The notes under the pieces: model-generated
Seen by the model: the letters and a program-made list of their open reading frames with translations, nothing else
Databases searched by the model: none
Told to the model about the DNA's origin: nothing
Assembly (NCBI GenBank): GCA_905479325.1
Contig: CAJQLW010000035.1
Coordinates: 1 to 64,000 of the forward strand
DNA: 64,000 nucleotides
Direction of reading: 5' to 3'
DNA from: an uncultured Flavobacteriales bacterium
GTDB taxonomy: Bacteria; Bacteroidota; Bacteroidia; Flavobacteriales_E; Vicingaceae
Shown here: positions 27,951-37,044 of the stretch, piece by piece
Layout of the letters: every line of letters starts with the position of its first letter
Position numbering within the stretch: the stretch's first letter is position 1
Program-made: the position numbers and the translations under genes

Positions 27951-28838
27951 ATGAAAATAGCGCTATACGGGAAAAAAGTAGATAGTACACATGCTTCTGA
28001 AATACAAGTATTGTTTGATTTACTGCTTGAGCATAAAATACCCTATGTGGTGCACAATTTTTTGCAAGAAAGCATTGTTGAAAATAAATTTACAGAAGCA
28101 GAGCAAGTTAGGTACTTCTCGTCCTACAACGACCTTAAAAATGAAGGTATTTCATTTCTAATAAGCATTGGAGGTGACGGAACATTCTTAGACACAATTC
28201 TACTAGTAAAAGACCTAAATATCCCTATTTTAGGAATAAATACAGGGCGCTTAGGTTTTTTATCAAATACTCCTACTACTGAAATTAAAACAGTTTTACA
28301 AGACCTAATGGATGGCAACTATTCAACTGAAAGGAGATCTTTACTGCGATTAGATAGTGTTAGAAATCATTTCGGAGACTCAAATCATGCACTTAATGAA
28401 ATAAGTATCTTAAAAAGTGACAGTTCATCTATGATTACCATTCACACTGAGATAAATGGAACCCACCTCAACTCTTATTGGACAGATGGTTTAATTATTT
28501 CAACCGCTACGGGATCAACAGCCTACTCACTTAGCTGTGGCGGTCCAATCATGATGCCTGGATCAGGAAACTTTGTAATCACTCCTATTGCCCCTCATAA
28601 CTTAAACGTGCGCCCAATTGTAATTGATGATGATGCTATTTTAAAAATTAGCGTTGAAAGTAGATCTGAAAAAAATCTCGTTGCCATGGATTCTAGATCT
28701 GAAGAATTAAAAAATGGAGAAATTTTAACCGTTCAAAAGGCAGACTATAAAATTTCAATTGTACAACTTAAAAACCAAAGCTTTGTGAATAGCTTACGGA
28801 ATAAACTTAATTGGGGCCTTGATCAAAGAAATAGCTAG
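27951..28838 (+). CDS. nadK: NAD kinase
   Basis: It phosphorylates NAD to NADP in the cytoplasm. The 295-aa chain has SIGGDGTFLDTI (about 64-75), the GGDG catalytic motif, followed by ILGINTGRLGFL. TATGSTAYSLSCGGPI near 183-198 carries the second nucleotide-binding loop and DALNEI-like ALNEISI lies between. Length and motif order are standard. It follows the small POTRA-barrel gene by 10 bases, and a new promoter box appears 38 bases after its stop. Confidence 0.96.
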   Translation: MKIALYGKKVDSTHASEIQVLFDLLLEHKIPYVVHNFLQESIVENKFTEAEQVRYFSSYNDLKNEGISFLISIGGDGTFLDTILLVKDLNIPILGINTGRLGFLSNTPTTEIKTVLQDLMDGNYSTERRSLLRLDSVRNHFGDSNHALNEISILKSDSSSMITIHTEINGTHLNSYWTDGLIISTATGSTAYSLSCGGPIMMPGSGNFVITPIAPHNLNVRPIVIDDDAILKISVESRSEKNLVAMDSRSEELKNGEILTVQKADYKISIVQLKNQSFVNSLRNKLNWGLDQRNS

Positions 28839-28876
28839 TTTCAGAACATCAATTATCTCAGTTTTAAAAATCTAGT

Positions 28877-28884
28877 TATATTTG
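28877..28884 (+). promoter_or_regulatory. Promoter box for the 28905 barrel gene
   Basis: TATATTTG is an exact TAnnTTTG match; the predicted start near 28890 leaves a 15-base leader to the ATG at 28905. It would allow the barrel-uppS-bamA part to be transcribed separately from nadK. No good -33 TTTG is visible. Confidence 0.4.
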
Positions 28885-28904
28885 TGAATTGTATGTTAAA
28901 GGAT

Positions 28905-29846
28905 ATGAAAAAACATTTACTAATTACCTTGATTGCAGTTGTTTTACTTCCAAATATAGCTGATGCTCAACGTTGGAAAAGATTTCGAAGACAGTTAATT
29001 GGAGGAGTTGGCGTAACAAACTTCCTAGGAGACCTAGGAGGAGGTCCGGGAGTTGGTAGAGACTTTATTTGGGATTTGGACGTACCTGCTACACGTCCAT
29101 CCTTAATGGTAGGGTATCGTTATCAGTTTAATAGCTGCCTTTTTGGAAGAGCGAACGTACAATGGGGAGTATTCAGAGCTGATGATGACTTTACAACAGA
29201 GCAGTTTCGAAGCGGACGAAATTTAAAGTTCAGAACAGGGTATTTTGAGCTCGATTTAATGGCTGAATTTTATTTAATACAAAACGCGAGAGGCAACCTT
29301 GATAAGCTAAAAGGAGTAAGAGGTAGAAGAGGTTTAAAAATGGAGGTTTACGTATATGGAGGTTTGGGCTTTATGTACTTTAATCCAAAAGGTGAATACC
29401 AAGGAACTTGGCACAAGCTTCAGCCATTAGGAACCGAAGGACAAGGTTTACCGGGAGAAGCAGAAAAATATAACCGAACAACTTTCACCATCCCGTATGG
29501 TATTGGCTTAGGAAAGTCAATTGATCGGTATTGGGGAGTTAACTTAGAGCTAACATTTAGACAGACTTTCTCTGATTACATAGATGATGTTAGTGGAAAC
29601 TATTATGGTCGAAAAAACATCTACCAAGCAAAAATAGATCAAGGATTTAGCAGTGCTGAAGCTACAAAAGTGGCATTTCTTTCTGATCCCAGTCAAGGTT
29701 TAGGCGGAAATCCCGCAAACGGATTCACTAATATTTTAGATCCCGATAGAAATGACTTGGTTGGTCAGCAAAGAGGGGATCCTAGTGACAATGACGCATA
29801 CATGACGTTGATGGTTACAGTTTCTAGAAAAATTGTTAAACGCTGA
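28905..29846 (+). CDS. Outer-membrane beta-barrel protein (DUF6089-like)
   Basis: A predicted 313-aa outer-membrane barrel. The start is set at the ATG at 28905 because it gives a clean signal peptide (MKKHLLITLIAVVLL...ADA|Q). The in-frame GTG at 28884 would add seven residues ahead of it and falls in the promoter box. The mature part has GGVGVTNFLGDLGGG near the start, an arginine-rich RGRRGLKMEVYVYGG strand, and ends with a MVTVSRKI strand. It shares the general plan of the next gene and is probably a divergent paralogue. Such barrels sit upstream of uppS and bamA in many Flavobacteriia. Function unknown. Confidence 0.78.
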   Translation: MKKHLLITLIAVVLLPNIADAQRWKRFRRQLIGGVGVTNFLGDLGGGPGVGRDFIWDLDVPATRPSLMVGYRYQFNSCLFGRANVQWGVFRADDDFTTEQFRSGRNLKFRTGYFELDLMAEFYLIQNARGNLDKLKGVRGRRGLKMEVYVYGGLGFMYFNPKGEYQGTWHKLQPLGTEGQGLPGEAEKYNRTTFTIPYGIGLGKSIDRYWGVNLELTFRQTFSDYIDDVSGNYYGRKNIYQAKIDQGFSSAEATKVAFLSDPSQGLGGNPANGFTNILDPDRNDLVGQQRGDPSDNDAYMTLMVTVSRKIVKR

Positions 29847-29899
29847 AGAAGTAGTCCAAAATTTTAATACTAATCTTTCAAATATCACGTTACTCGTAA

Positions 29900-30607
29900 A
29901 TGATTAGAAGGATAAGTTTCCCCATATTATTTGTAACGCTTGTTACTTCAAGCGTTTTCGCTCAGCGTACCGCAGAGGTTGGAGTGTTTTTTGGCAGGTC
30001 ATACTATTTAGGTGAGTTAAACCCACGAACCCACTGGGGCAACGGTATTGGTAGTTCTACACTTGGAGGAGTTTTTAGGTACAACTTAAATGAACGCTAC
30101 ACATTGAAAGGCGCAATAGTAAGAACTACATTAACTGCTAATGACGAGTGGGAATCTTTTCAATTTAACCAACAACGGCTAGCTTCTTTCGAAAATACAC
30201 TAACAGAATTTGCTGGAGAAGTCGAATTTAATTTCTTACCCTATAAAATGGGAGACAAAAGACATTTTTTCACTCCATATTTATTTGTTGGGATTAGTTA
30301 TTTCTTAAACGACATTGAAACGACAGTTGAAGGTTTTGAACCAGCGCCAACAAATCAGGAGGGCGGAGGAAAGTTGGCGATGCCGTTTGGACCAGGCTTA
30401 AAGCTCAGTTTAGGCAAAAATTGGGCATTTTCTATGGAATGGGGATTTAGAAAAACTGGTTATGATTTAATTGACGGATTAGAAAATCGAGTTGAAGATG
30501 TTTTTGAAAGTGGTAAATCATATGATAATGATTGGTTTGTAGTAAGCGGATTCATGCTGACCTACAAAATAACAGATGAAGGCCCTTGCCCATTTTATAA
30601 TTTTTAA
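29900..30607 (+). CDS. DUF6089-family outer-membrane barrel
   Basis: A 235-aa exported barrel with signal peptide (about 1-22, ending FAQ) and mature start RTAEVGVFFGRSYYLGELNP, the DUF6089 signature. TEFAGEVEFNFLPY and FTPYLFVGISYFLND strands follow. The chain ends CPFYNF, with a terminal aromatic as expected of BAM substrates. Its place directly before uppS and bamA matches the conserved Flavobacteriia order and hints at a role in envelope assembly, but none is established. Confidence 0.82.
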   Translation: MIRRISFPILFVTLVTSSVFAQRTAEVGVFFGRSYYLGELNPRTHWGNGIGSSTLGGVFRYNLNERYTLKGAIVRTTLTANDEWESFQFNQQRLASFENTLTEFAGEVEFNFLPYKMGDKRHFFTPYLFVGISYFLNDIETTVEGFEPAPTNQEGGGKLAMPFGPGLKLSLGKNWAFSMEWGFRKTGYDLIDGLENRVEDVFESGKSYDNDWFVVSGFMLTYKITDEGPCPFYNF

Positions 30608-30654
30608 TCTACTATTAAAATTCGCATATTTGCGCCCCTGAAAACTATTAGTAA

Positions 30655-31395
30655 ATGCCTATCCCATCTCATTTTAATTCGGAAAATGTCCCTGAACATA
30701 TTGCCATAATTATGGACGGAAATGGTCGTTGGGCAAAGCAAAATGGTAAGGCTAGAGTTTTTGGCCATAAAAGTGGTGTTAAATCAGTTAGAAGCGTTTC
30801 TGAAGGTGCAGCAGAGGCAGGTGTTAAGTTTTTAACGCTTTATGCCTTTTCAACTGAAAACTGGAATCGGCCTAAAGCAGAAGTAATGGCATTGATGCAG
30901 CTGCTTGTAACAACCATTGCCGGAGAAACCAAAACGCTAAATAAAAACAACATTCGATTAGCTGCGATTGGAGACCTCGCTTCTTTGCCTGGGAATTGTC
31001 AGTCTGAACTTGAGAAAGCAATTAAAAACACATCGACCAATACGGGAATGACAATGGTACTTGCGTTGAGTTATAGCTCACGGTGGGAAATTGTAAATGC
31101 TGTTAAATCCTTGTTAATTGATGTTAAATCAGGAATTTTAGATGCAACCAATATAGATGAGGCTATTTTCAATAACTACCTTTGCACCAAAAATATTCCA
31201 GACCCAGAATTGATTATTAGGACAAGTGGTGAGCATAGAGTTAGTAATTTTTTACTATGGCAAGCCGCATACTCAGAATTTTACTTTACAGATATATTGT
31301 GGCCAGACTTTAGGAAAGAGAACCTTTGGGATGCCATCATTGATTTTCAAAATAGAGAGAGAAGATTTGGGAAAACTAGCGAACAAATTAAATGA
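30655..31395 (+). CDS. uppS: Undecaprenyl diphosphate synthase (cis-prenyltransferase)
   Basis: It builds the C55 lipid carrier for peptidoglycan and other glycans from FPP and IPP. The 246-aa protein has IAIIMDGNGRWA (catalytic Asp) near 17-28, GHKSGVKSVR, TLYAFSTENW, and RTSGEHRVSNFLLWQ near the C-terminus, all hallmarks of the family. It overlaps bamA by 4 bases (ATGA). A weaker promoter-like CATATTTG lies 22 bases upstream of the ATG. Confidence 0.96.
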   Translation: MPIPSHFNSENVPEHIAIIMDGNGRWAKQNGKARVFGHKSGVKSVRSVSEGAAEAGVKFLTLYAFSTENWNRPKAEVMALMQLLVTTIAGETKTLNKNNIRLAAIGDLASLPGNCQSELEKAIKNTSTNTGMTMVLALSYSSRWEIVNAVKSLLIDVKSGILDATNIDEAIFNNYLCTKNIPDPELIIRTSGEHRVSNFLLWQAAYSEFYFTDILWPDFRKENLWDAIIDFQNRERRFGKTSEQIK

Positions 31396-33926
31396 GATAC
31401 TTTAAACTAATTCTTTCACTACTTTGTATCGTTATTGCTGATACTTCTTTCGCTCAAGTTACTGTCGATCCTGCTCTAGAAATGCTTGATTACAGTTCGC
31501 CAAGAACTTACGAAATTGCGGAAATTACTGTATCAGGCACTCAAAATCTAGATCACAGTGCACTTATTGCAATAGCAGGGCTTGAGGTTGGACAAGAAAT
31601 AGAAGTGCCAGGAGAAATTATTTCTAAAGCCATTACCAACCTTTGGAAGCAGCGACTCTTTACAGATGTTAAAATAACTGCGACTAAACTCCAAGGAGAG
31701 TTGATTTTTTTAAATTTATACGTTGAAGAGCGACCAAGACTCTCGAAGTACAGGTTTAAGGGCGTAAAAAAAGGAAAACAAGAAAGCTTACGAGATGAAA
31801 TTAACCTTACTAGAGGCGCAGTAATTACAGCAAACCTTATAAATAACACCAAGCAAGAAATAAAAGAATATTTCGTTGATAAAGGATACTTTAATACAGA
31901 AGTCGAAATAACCGAGGAGAACGATTCTACACTAAGAAACACCAAGATTCTTACAATTAAAGTAGATCAAAACCAACGTGTAAAAATTAAAGATATTAGA
32001 ATTGAAGGGAATGAGCTATTTGCAGATAAAAAGATTAGGCGTTTTTTAAAAAACACAAAAAAAGCAAGAGTCACAGGTCTATTTAAACCCTCAAAATACA
32101 TCAAAAGCAATTACGAAAAAGACAAACGAGGAATAATAGCAAAGTATAACGCCCAAGGTTATAGAGATGCGAAAATTTATTTTGATACGCTTTACAAAAT
32201 CTCTGAAAATAGAATTATGATTGAGATGAAAATCTCAGAAGGAAAACAATACTACTTTGGTGATTTAAAATGGATTGGAAATACAAAATATTCCAATGCT
32301 GAATTAGACAGAATTTTAGGAATTGAAAAAGGAGATTTATTCAATAAAGATTTATTTGACCAACGAATTTACCAAGATCAAAATGGCAGAGACATTAGTT
32401 CTCTTTACCTTGATGATGGTTACTTGTTCTTTCAGCCCAATGTAGTTGAAACAGAAGTTAGAGGAGACACCATTGATTTCGAAATTCGATTAAGAGAAGG
32501 ACAACAAGCAAGAATAAATGAAATTAGAATCATTGGTAACACTAAAACGAATGATCACGTTATTCGACGAGAATTAAGAACAAATCCGGGTGATTTATTC
32601 AGCAGGGCAGATATTATTCGTTCACAGAGAGAACTAATGCAATTGGGTTATTTCAATCAAGAAAGAATGGGTATCAACCCAATACCAGACCAAGAAAGTG
32701 GAACAGTTGATATTGAATATACGGTGGAAGAGCAACCATCCGATCAAATTGAACTTTCGGGTGGCTGGGGCGGAGGCCGAATTGTAGGTAGCTTAGGTGT
32801 TACTTTCAATAATTTCAGCGCTAAAAACATGTTTAAAAAGGATGCTTGGAGACCTTTACCAGCTGGTGACGGACAGCGTTTAAGCTTAAGAGCTCAAACC
32901 AATGGAGAATTCTTTCAATCGTATAATATATCATTTACTGAGCCTTGGTTAGGAGGTAAAAAGCCAAATAGTTTGAATGTCACAGGTTATTATTCGAGAC
33001 AAACAAATGGAGCATTAAGAACAATTACTAACCAGAATACGGGAGAAGAAATTGACAACCCAAACAGGCAGGCTTTAGGTATTTGGGGAGTTTCAATTGG
33101 CTTGGGTCAGCGGTTGCAATGGCCTGATGACTTTTTTACGTTGTACAACGAAATAAGTTATCAGTATTACGATTTACAGAATTGGGGTAACTTTATTTTT
33201 AGATCTGGTTTTGCTCACATCTTAAGCTTCAAGCACAACCTTTCAAGAAATTCAATAGACGCGCCAATTTATGCTACGAGAGGAGCTCAAACCACCCTTT
33301 CATTGCAATGGACACCGCCCTATTCTTTATTTGATGGCAGAGACAATTACGATGAATTGAACAATCAAGAACGTTATAAATTCATTGAGTTTCATAAATG
33401 GAAATTTAACTCGTCATGGTTTACTCCTTTAGCTGGAAATGAACGTAAGCTGGTTCTAAACACTAAAGTTGGATTCGGTTATTTAGGGGAATACAACGAC
33501 CGTTTGGGTCAGTCACCATTCGAACGATTTTATTTAGGTGGAGACGGTTTAAGTGGATTTAACCTTGATGGTAGTGAAATTATCGCTCAAAGAGGTTACG
33601 ACGACCGTACACTTTCGCCGCAAACTGGTGCAACCGTTGTTTCTAAATATACCATGGAAGTTCGATATCCGTTTACATTGAATCCTAGCGCAACTATTTA
33701 CGGTTTAGTGTTTGCTGAGGCCGGTAACTCTTGGTTAAATATTGAACAGTTTAACCCTTTTGAGGTAAAAAGAGCAGCAGGAGTTGGAGTTCGAATCTTT
33801 ATGCCATTCTTTGGCCTACTTGGGTTAGATTGGGGTTACAGGTTTGATGATGTTCCAGGAAGAGTAGATCCGAATAGTAGAACAGAATTTCACTTTTCTA
33901 TTGGTGGAAACATTGGAGGATGGTAA
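31392..33926 (+). CDS. bamA: Outer-membrane protein assembly factor BamA
   Basis: The central subunit of the BAM complex, inserting beta-barrels into the outer membrane. The 844-aa chain has a signal peptide (about 1-22) and an N-terminal series of POTRA domains (about 38-455; EIRIIGNTKTNDHVIRRELR marks the last one). A 16-strand barrel follows. The barrel holds the sequence GGDGLSGFNLDG and a QRGYDDR lid-type motif near the conserved loop-6 region, and ends in a GNIGGW strand. Start overlaps uppS; two OmpH/Skp chaperones follow directly, completing an assembly module. Confidence 0.95.
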   Translation: MRYFKLILSLLCIVIADTSFAQVTVDPALEMLDYSSPRTYEIAEITVSGTQNLDHSALIAIAGLEVGQEIEVPGEIISKAITNLWKQRLFTDVKITATKLQGELIFLNLYVEERPRLSKYRFKGVKKGKQESLRDEINLTRGAVITANLINNTKQEIKEYFVDKGYFNTEVEITEENDSTLRNTKILTIKVDQNQRVKIKDIRIEGNELFADKKIRRFLKNTKKARVTGLFKPSKYIKSNYEKDKRGIIAKYNAQGYRDAKIYFDTLYKISENRIMIEMKISEGKQYYFGDLKWIGNTKYSNAELDRILGIEKGDLFNKDLFDQRIYQDQNGRDISSLYLDDGYLFFQPNVVETEVRGDTIDFEIRLREGQQARINEIRIIGNTKTNDHVIRRELRTNPGDLFSRADIIRSQRELMQLGYFNQERMGINPIPDQESGTVDIEYTVEEQPSDQIELSGGWGGGRIVGSLGVTFNNFSAKNMFKKDAWRPLPAGDGQRLSLRAQTNGEFFQSYNISFTEPWLGGKKPNSLNVTGYYSRQTNGALRTITNQNTGEEIDNPNRQALGIWGVSIGLGQRLQWPDDFFTLYNEISYQYYDLQNWGNFIFRSGFAHILSFKHNLSRNSIDAPIYATRGAQTTLSLQWTPPYSLFDGRDNYDELNNQERYKFIEFHKWKFNSSWFTPLAGNERKLVLNTKVGFGYLGEYNDRLGQSPFERFYLGGDGLSGFNLDGSEIIAQRGYDDRTLSPQTGATVVSKYTMEVRYPFTLNPSATIYGLVFAEAGNSWLNIEQFNPFEVKRAAGVGVRIFMPFFGLLGLDWGYRFDDVPGRVDPNSRTEFHFSIGGNIGGW

Positions 33927-33946
33927 TTTTAAAAATCTGAATTACA

Positions 33947-34474
33947 ATGAAAAAGATATTTTTTTTAAGTTTGGTACTCTTTTTGTCTATTGCTAGTCAA
34001 GCACAGAAATTTGCGTACATCGATACAGAGTACATATTGTCAAAGGTTCCTGAATATCAAGACGCGCAAAAGCAGTTAGATGCACTTTCTGAACAATGGC
34101 AAAAGCAAATGGAAAAAAGATACGAGGCAATCGAAAAAATGTATAAGGACCTTCAAGCGGAAGAAATATTGCTTACGGAAAGCATGAAGAATAAAAGGCA
34201 AGAAGAAATTATTAAAAAAGAACAGGAAGCTAGAGATTTTCAAAAAAAGAAGTTTGGAGTTGACGGAGAGCTATTTAAGAAACGAAAAGAATTAATTAAA
34301 CCAATTCAAGAAAAAATTTACAAAGCAGTACAAGAAACAGCAAATGTTGGGAAGTACTCTGTTATATTTGACAAAGCAAGCGCGGCCACTATGGTATACT
34401 CAAATCCAAAATATGACAAGAGTGATGATGTACTCAGAAGAATGGGAATCAAGCCAGAAGGCAATTCAAAATAA
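33947..34474 (+). CDS. OmpH/Skp-family periplasmic chaperone
   Basis: A 175-aa periplasmic chaperone carrying unfolded outer-membrane proteins to BAM. A signal peptide (about 1-19, ending SQA) precedes KFAYIDTEYILSKVPEYQ, the family's first strand and helix. A long charged coiled coil (about 40-120) forms the Skp tentacle, and YSVIFDKASAATMVY closes the body domain. It lies 20 bases after bamA and 36 before a second copy, the usual tandem arrangement in Bacteroidota. Confidence 0.92.
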   Translation: MKKIFFLSLVLFLSIASQAQKFAYIDTEYILSKVPEYQDAQKQLDALSEQWQKQMEKRYEAIEKMYKDLQAEEILLTESMKNKRQEEIIKKEQEARDFQKKKFGVDGELFKKRKELIKPIQEKIYKAVQETANVGKYSVIFDKASAATMVYSNPKYDKSDDVLRRMGIKPEGNSK

Positions 34475-34510
34475 ATCAAAATTTAACACAACAAACAAAA
34501 ACAATCAACT

Positions 34511-35014
34511 ATGAAAAAGATGAAGAACATAATTTTAGTAGCAGCTACGCTTTTGAGTAGTGCTGTATTTGGTCAAAAATTAGGACACATTAACTCAAAT
34601 GAATTACTTCTTGCAATGCCAGAAAGAGCTACAGTAGAAGAAAACATTAAAAGAACGGCGCAAGATTTGGAATCTAAACTAGCTGCATTAACAAAAGAAT
34701 ACCAGGCACAAGTGCAAACTTACCAAGCACAAGAGGCTACCATGACAGATGCAATTAAGCAAGACAAAATCAAGGAAATAACCAATTTAGAGGAAAGAAT
34801 TGGAGAATTTCAGCAATCTGCTCAAAAAGATTTACAGGCACAAGAAGAAAAACTATTGAGACCAATTATCGATAAAGCTAAGAAGGCAATTGAAGACGTA
34901 GCAAAAGAAAACAACTTCACTTACATTTTTGATTCAGGCGTTGGCGTTTTATTATTCCAAAAAGATTCTGATGACATTATGCCATTGGTAAAAAAGAAAT
35001 TAGGTTTACTATAA
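34511..35014 (+). CDS. OmpH/Skp-family periplasmic chaperone (second copy)
   Basis: A 167-aa paralogue of the preceding gene. A signal peptide (about 1-21, ending VFG) is followed by LGHINSNELLLAMPERA, a coiled coil rich in Gln and Glu (about 40-120) and the closing NFTYIFDSGVGVLLFQ segment. The two copies differ strongly in the tentacle, suggesting different clients or mixed trimers. A hairpin with a T run begins 23 bases after its stop, just before murI. Confidence 0.92.
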   Translation: MKKMKNIILVAATLLSSAVFGQKLGHINSNELLLAMPERATVEENIKRTAQDLESKLAALTKEYQAQVQTYQAQEATMTDAIKQDKIKEITNLEERIGEFQQSAQKDLQAQEEKLLRPIIDKAKKAIEDVAKENNFTYIFDSGVGVLLFQKDSDDIMPLVKKKLGLL

Positions 35015-35037
35015 ATCTTCCTTAAAATATCTATTTT

Positions 35038-35066
35038 AGAAGCTACTCTAAGGCGTGGCTTTTTTT
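35038..35066 (+). terminator. Terminator or attenuator between ompH copy 2 and murI
   Basis: AGCTAC (35041-35046) pairs with GTGGCT (35055-35060) with one T-G wobble. The stem can extend by three pairs at its base around an 8-base loop. A run of six T (35061-35066) follows immediately and abuts the murI ATG at 35067. Confidence 0.6.
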
Positions 35067-35870
35067 ATGAAAAAAAATATTCAAAATACCGACAATTCAG
35101 CTCCAATTGGAGTATTTGACTCAGGAATTGGTGGGACTTCCATTTGGAATGAAATCAATACTCTTTTGCCAAATGAGAATTCAATTTATTTAGCCGACAG
35201 TAAATATGCCCCCTACGGAACACGTTCTAGAGAAGAAATAATCGCACTAAGTGAAAAAAATACCGTTTTACTTTTAGAAAAGGGGTGTAAAATAATTGTT
35301 GTGGCTTGTAATACGGCTACCACTAATGCAATTCAATATTTGAGAAATAAATACGATGTTCCGTTTATCGGCATTGAGCCGGCCATTAAACCTGCCTATT
35401 TAAAAACAGTGAGTAAAACCGTAGGAATATTGGCTACAAAAGGAACGTTAAGCAGCGCTCTTTTTCAAGAAACAAGCAATTTATATAAAGAAGGAATTGA
35501 AATTTTAGAACAAGAAGGTACCGGTATAGTTGAGCTAATCGAGCAAGGCAAGTTAAATTCAGAAGAAATGATGGCATTGCTGCGTCAATATACTTTACCA
35601 ATGGTTGAAAAAGGGATGGACCATTTGGTACTTGGATGCTCGCATTACCCATATCTCATTCCAAACTTAAAAAAGTTGCTACCTCCTTCAATTAAAATCA
35701 TTGACTCAGGATTTGCAGTTGCAAAACAAACCGAAGCAATACTGAACAAGAAAAAGTTATTGAATCAAAATATGTACAGAGGCTCTCACCAATTTTACAC
35801 CAATGGGTCTATCGATTTTTTACAGTTGATTCTTCAAAGTCAATACAATGTAACCGCGCTAGATTTTTAA
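35067..35870 (+). CDS. murI: Glutamate racemase
   Basis: MurI supplies D-glutamate for peptidoglycan. The 267-aa product from ATG 35067 starts MKKNIQN and has the family opening [24 protein letters not shown] and LGCSHYPYL hold the two catalytic cysteines. An in-frame GTG at 35055 would add MAFF but lies in the 3' arm of the hairpin, so the ATG is preferred. That leaves the start codon directly after the hairpin's T run, so murI expression may depend on partial read-through. Its stop shares TTAA with the prfB stop. Confidence 0.94.
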   Translation: MKKNIQNTDNSAPIGVFDSGIGGTSIWNEINTLLPNENSIYLADSKYAPYGTRSREEIIALSEKNTVLLLEKGCKIIVVACNTATTNAIQYLRNKYDVPFIGIEPAIKPAYLKTVSKTVGILATKGTLSSALFQETSNLYKEGIEILEQEGTGIVELIEQGKLNSEEMMALLRQYTLPMVEKGMDHLVLGCSHYPYLIPNLKKLLPPSIKIIDSGFAVAKQTEAILNKKKLLNQNMYRGSHQFYTNGSIDFLQLILQSQYNVTALDF

Positions 35871-36958
35871 TAGCTTGTGCCGAATTCCATTAAATAGGTC
35901 TTAATGAATTCATTCAGTCCTCCATTCATCACTCCGTCTACATTCGAAGTTTCATGACCAGTCCGAACATCTTTCACCATTTTGTAGGGATGCATCACAT
36001 AATTTCGAATTTGTGACCCCCACTCAATTTTCTTTTTGTCTGCCTCAATTTCTGCTCGTTTTTCAAGCTTTTTACGCATCTCAATCTCAAACAATTGAGA
36101 CTTTAGTAATTGCATTGCCTTTTCCTTATTTCCGAGTTGAGAGCGAGTTTCCGTGTTATCAATAATAATTCCGGTAGGCTTATGGTGCAACCGAACTCCT
36201 GTTTCTACTTTGTTCACATTTTGACCTCCTGCTCCTCCGGAACGAAATGTATCCCAAGAAATATCAGCAGGGTTTACCTCAATTTCAATTGTGTCATCAA
36301 CCAAAGGGTACGCGTAAACTGAGGCAAATGAGGTATGCCTCTTAGCATTTGAGTCAAATGGAGAAATACGAACCAATCGGTGCACTCCATTTTCCCCCTT
36401 TAAATAACCAAAAGCAAACTCTCCTTCAATTTCAAGCGTAACCGTTTTAATGCCTGCTACATCTCCATCTTGTAAATCGAGCTCTTTTACTTTCATGTCG
36501 TTCTTTTCGGCCCACATTAAGTACATCCGCATGAGCATTGAAGCCCAATCGCAACTTTCTGTACCCCCTGCTCCTGAAGTAATCTGCAAAACGGCGCTTA
36601 ACGAATCTTCTTCAGCACTTAGCATATTTTTAAACTCCAAGGCGTCTAAAACCTCTAATGCCTTTTGATAAGCAGCTTCAACTTCTTTGGCAGTCGCTGC
36701 CTCTTCTTTGTAAAACTCATAGAGCACCTCCGTGTCTTCAACCGCTGTTTTAACAGCATTGTAACCATCTGTCCACACTTTCTTATTCCGAATTTGCTTG
36801 AGTAGCTTTTCGGCCGCCTTCGAATCATTCCAAAAATCAGGAAGCTGAGTACGTTGCTCTTCCTCTGCAATTTCAAGTTGCAAATCCTCAATATTCAAAT
36901 AGCTTTTAAGTGCTTCTGTTCTTTGTTGAATTGACTTTAATTGATCTTGTGTTATCAT
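35867..36958 (-). CDS. prfB: Peptide chain release factor 2, without programmed frameshift
   Basis: RF2 releases peptides at UGA and UAA. The 363-aa protein has the SPF stop-recognition tripeptide in [15 protein letters not shown] and GGQ in [10 protein letters not shown]. In many bacteria the gene needs a +1 frameshift at CUUUGA near codon 25. Here the matching place reads TAT TTG AAT at codons 20-22 (36893-36901) and the frame is continuous, so the autoregulatory frameshift is absent. A perfect TAACTTTG promoter box is at 36978-36985. The 3' end overlaps murI by 4 bases on the opposite strand. Confidence 0.96.
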   Translation of the reverse strand: MITQDQLKSIQQRTEALKSYLNIEDLQLEIAEEEQRTQLPDFWNDSKAAEKLLKQIRNKKVWTDGYNAVKTAVEDTEVLYEFYKEEAATAKEVEAAYQKALEVLDALEFKNMLSAEEDSLSAVLQITSGAGGTESCDWASMLMRMYLMWAEKNDMKVKELDLQDGDVAGIKTVTLEIEGEFAFGYLKGENGVHRLVRISPFDSNAKRHTSFASVYAYPLVDDTIEIEVNPADISWDTFRSGGAGGQNVNKVETGVRLHHKPTGIIIDNTETRSQLGNKEKAMQLLKSQLFEIEMRKKLEKRAEIEADKKKIEWGSQIRNYVMHPYKMVKDVRTGHETSNVDGVMNGGLNEFIKTYLMEFGTSY

Positions 36959-36977
36959 AGGAGTTTGGAAAGTGGGT

Positions 36978-36985
36978 CAAAGTTA
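36978..36985 (-). promoter_or_regulatory. prfB -7 promoter box
   Basis: The minus strand reads TAACTTTG, identical to the pdxJ box, ending about 20 bases before the prfB ATG. No TTTG was found at the usual upstream distance. Confidence 0.4.
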
Positions 36986-37044
36986 ATCTTTCAGCCGTGT
37001 ATATTGAGCATTAGTTCGCAATTAACCCCTAATTTTATGCATTG

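Noticed and set aside
31553-31945. 130-codon minus-strand open frame opposite bamA
   Set aside because: Serine/leucine/isoleucine-rich text typical of an antisense shadow; bamA is intact across it.
35055-35066. GTG start for murI
   Set aside because: It lies in the 3' arm and T run of the terminator hairpin; the ATG at 35067 gives the expected N-terminus.
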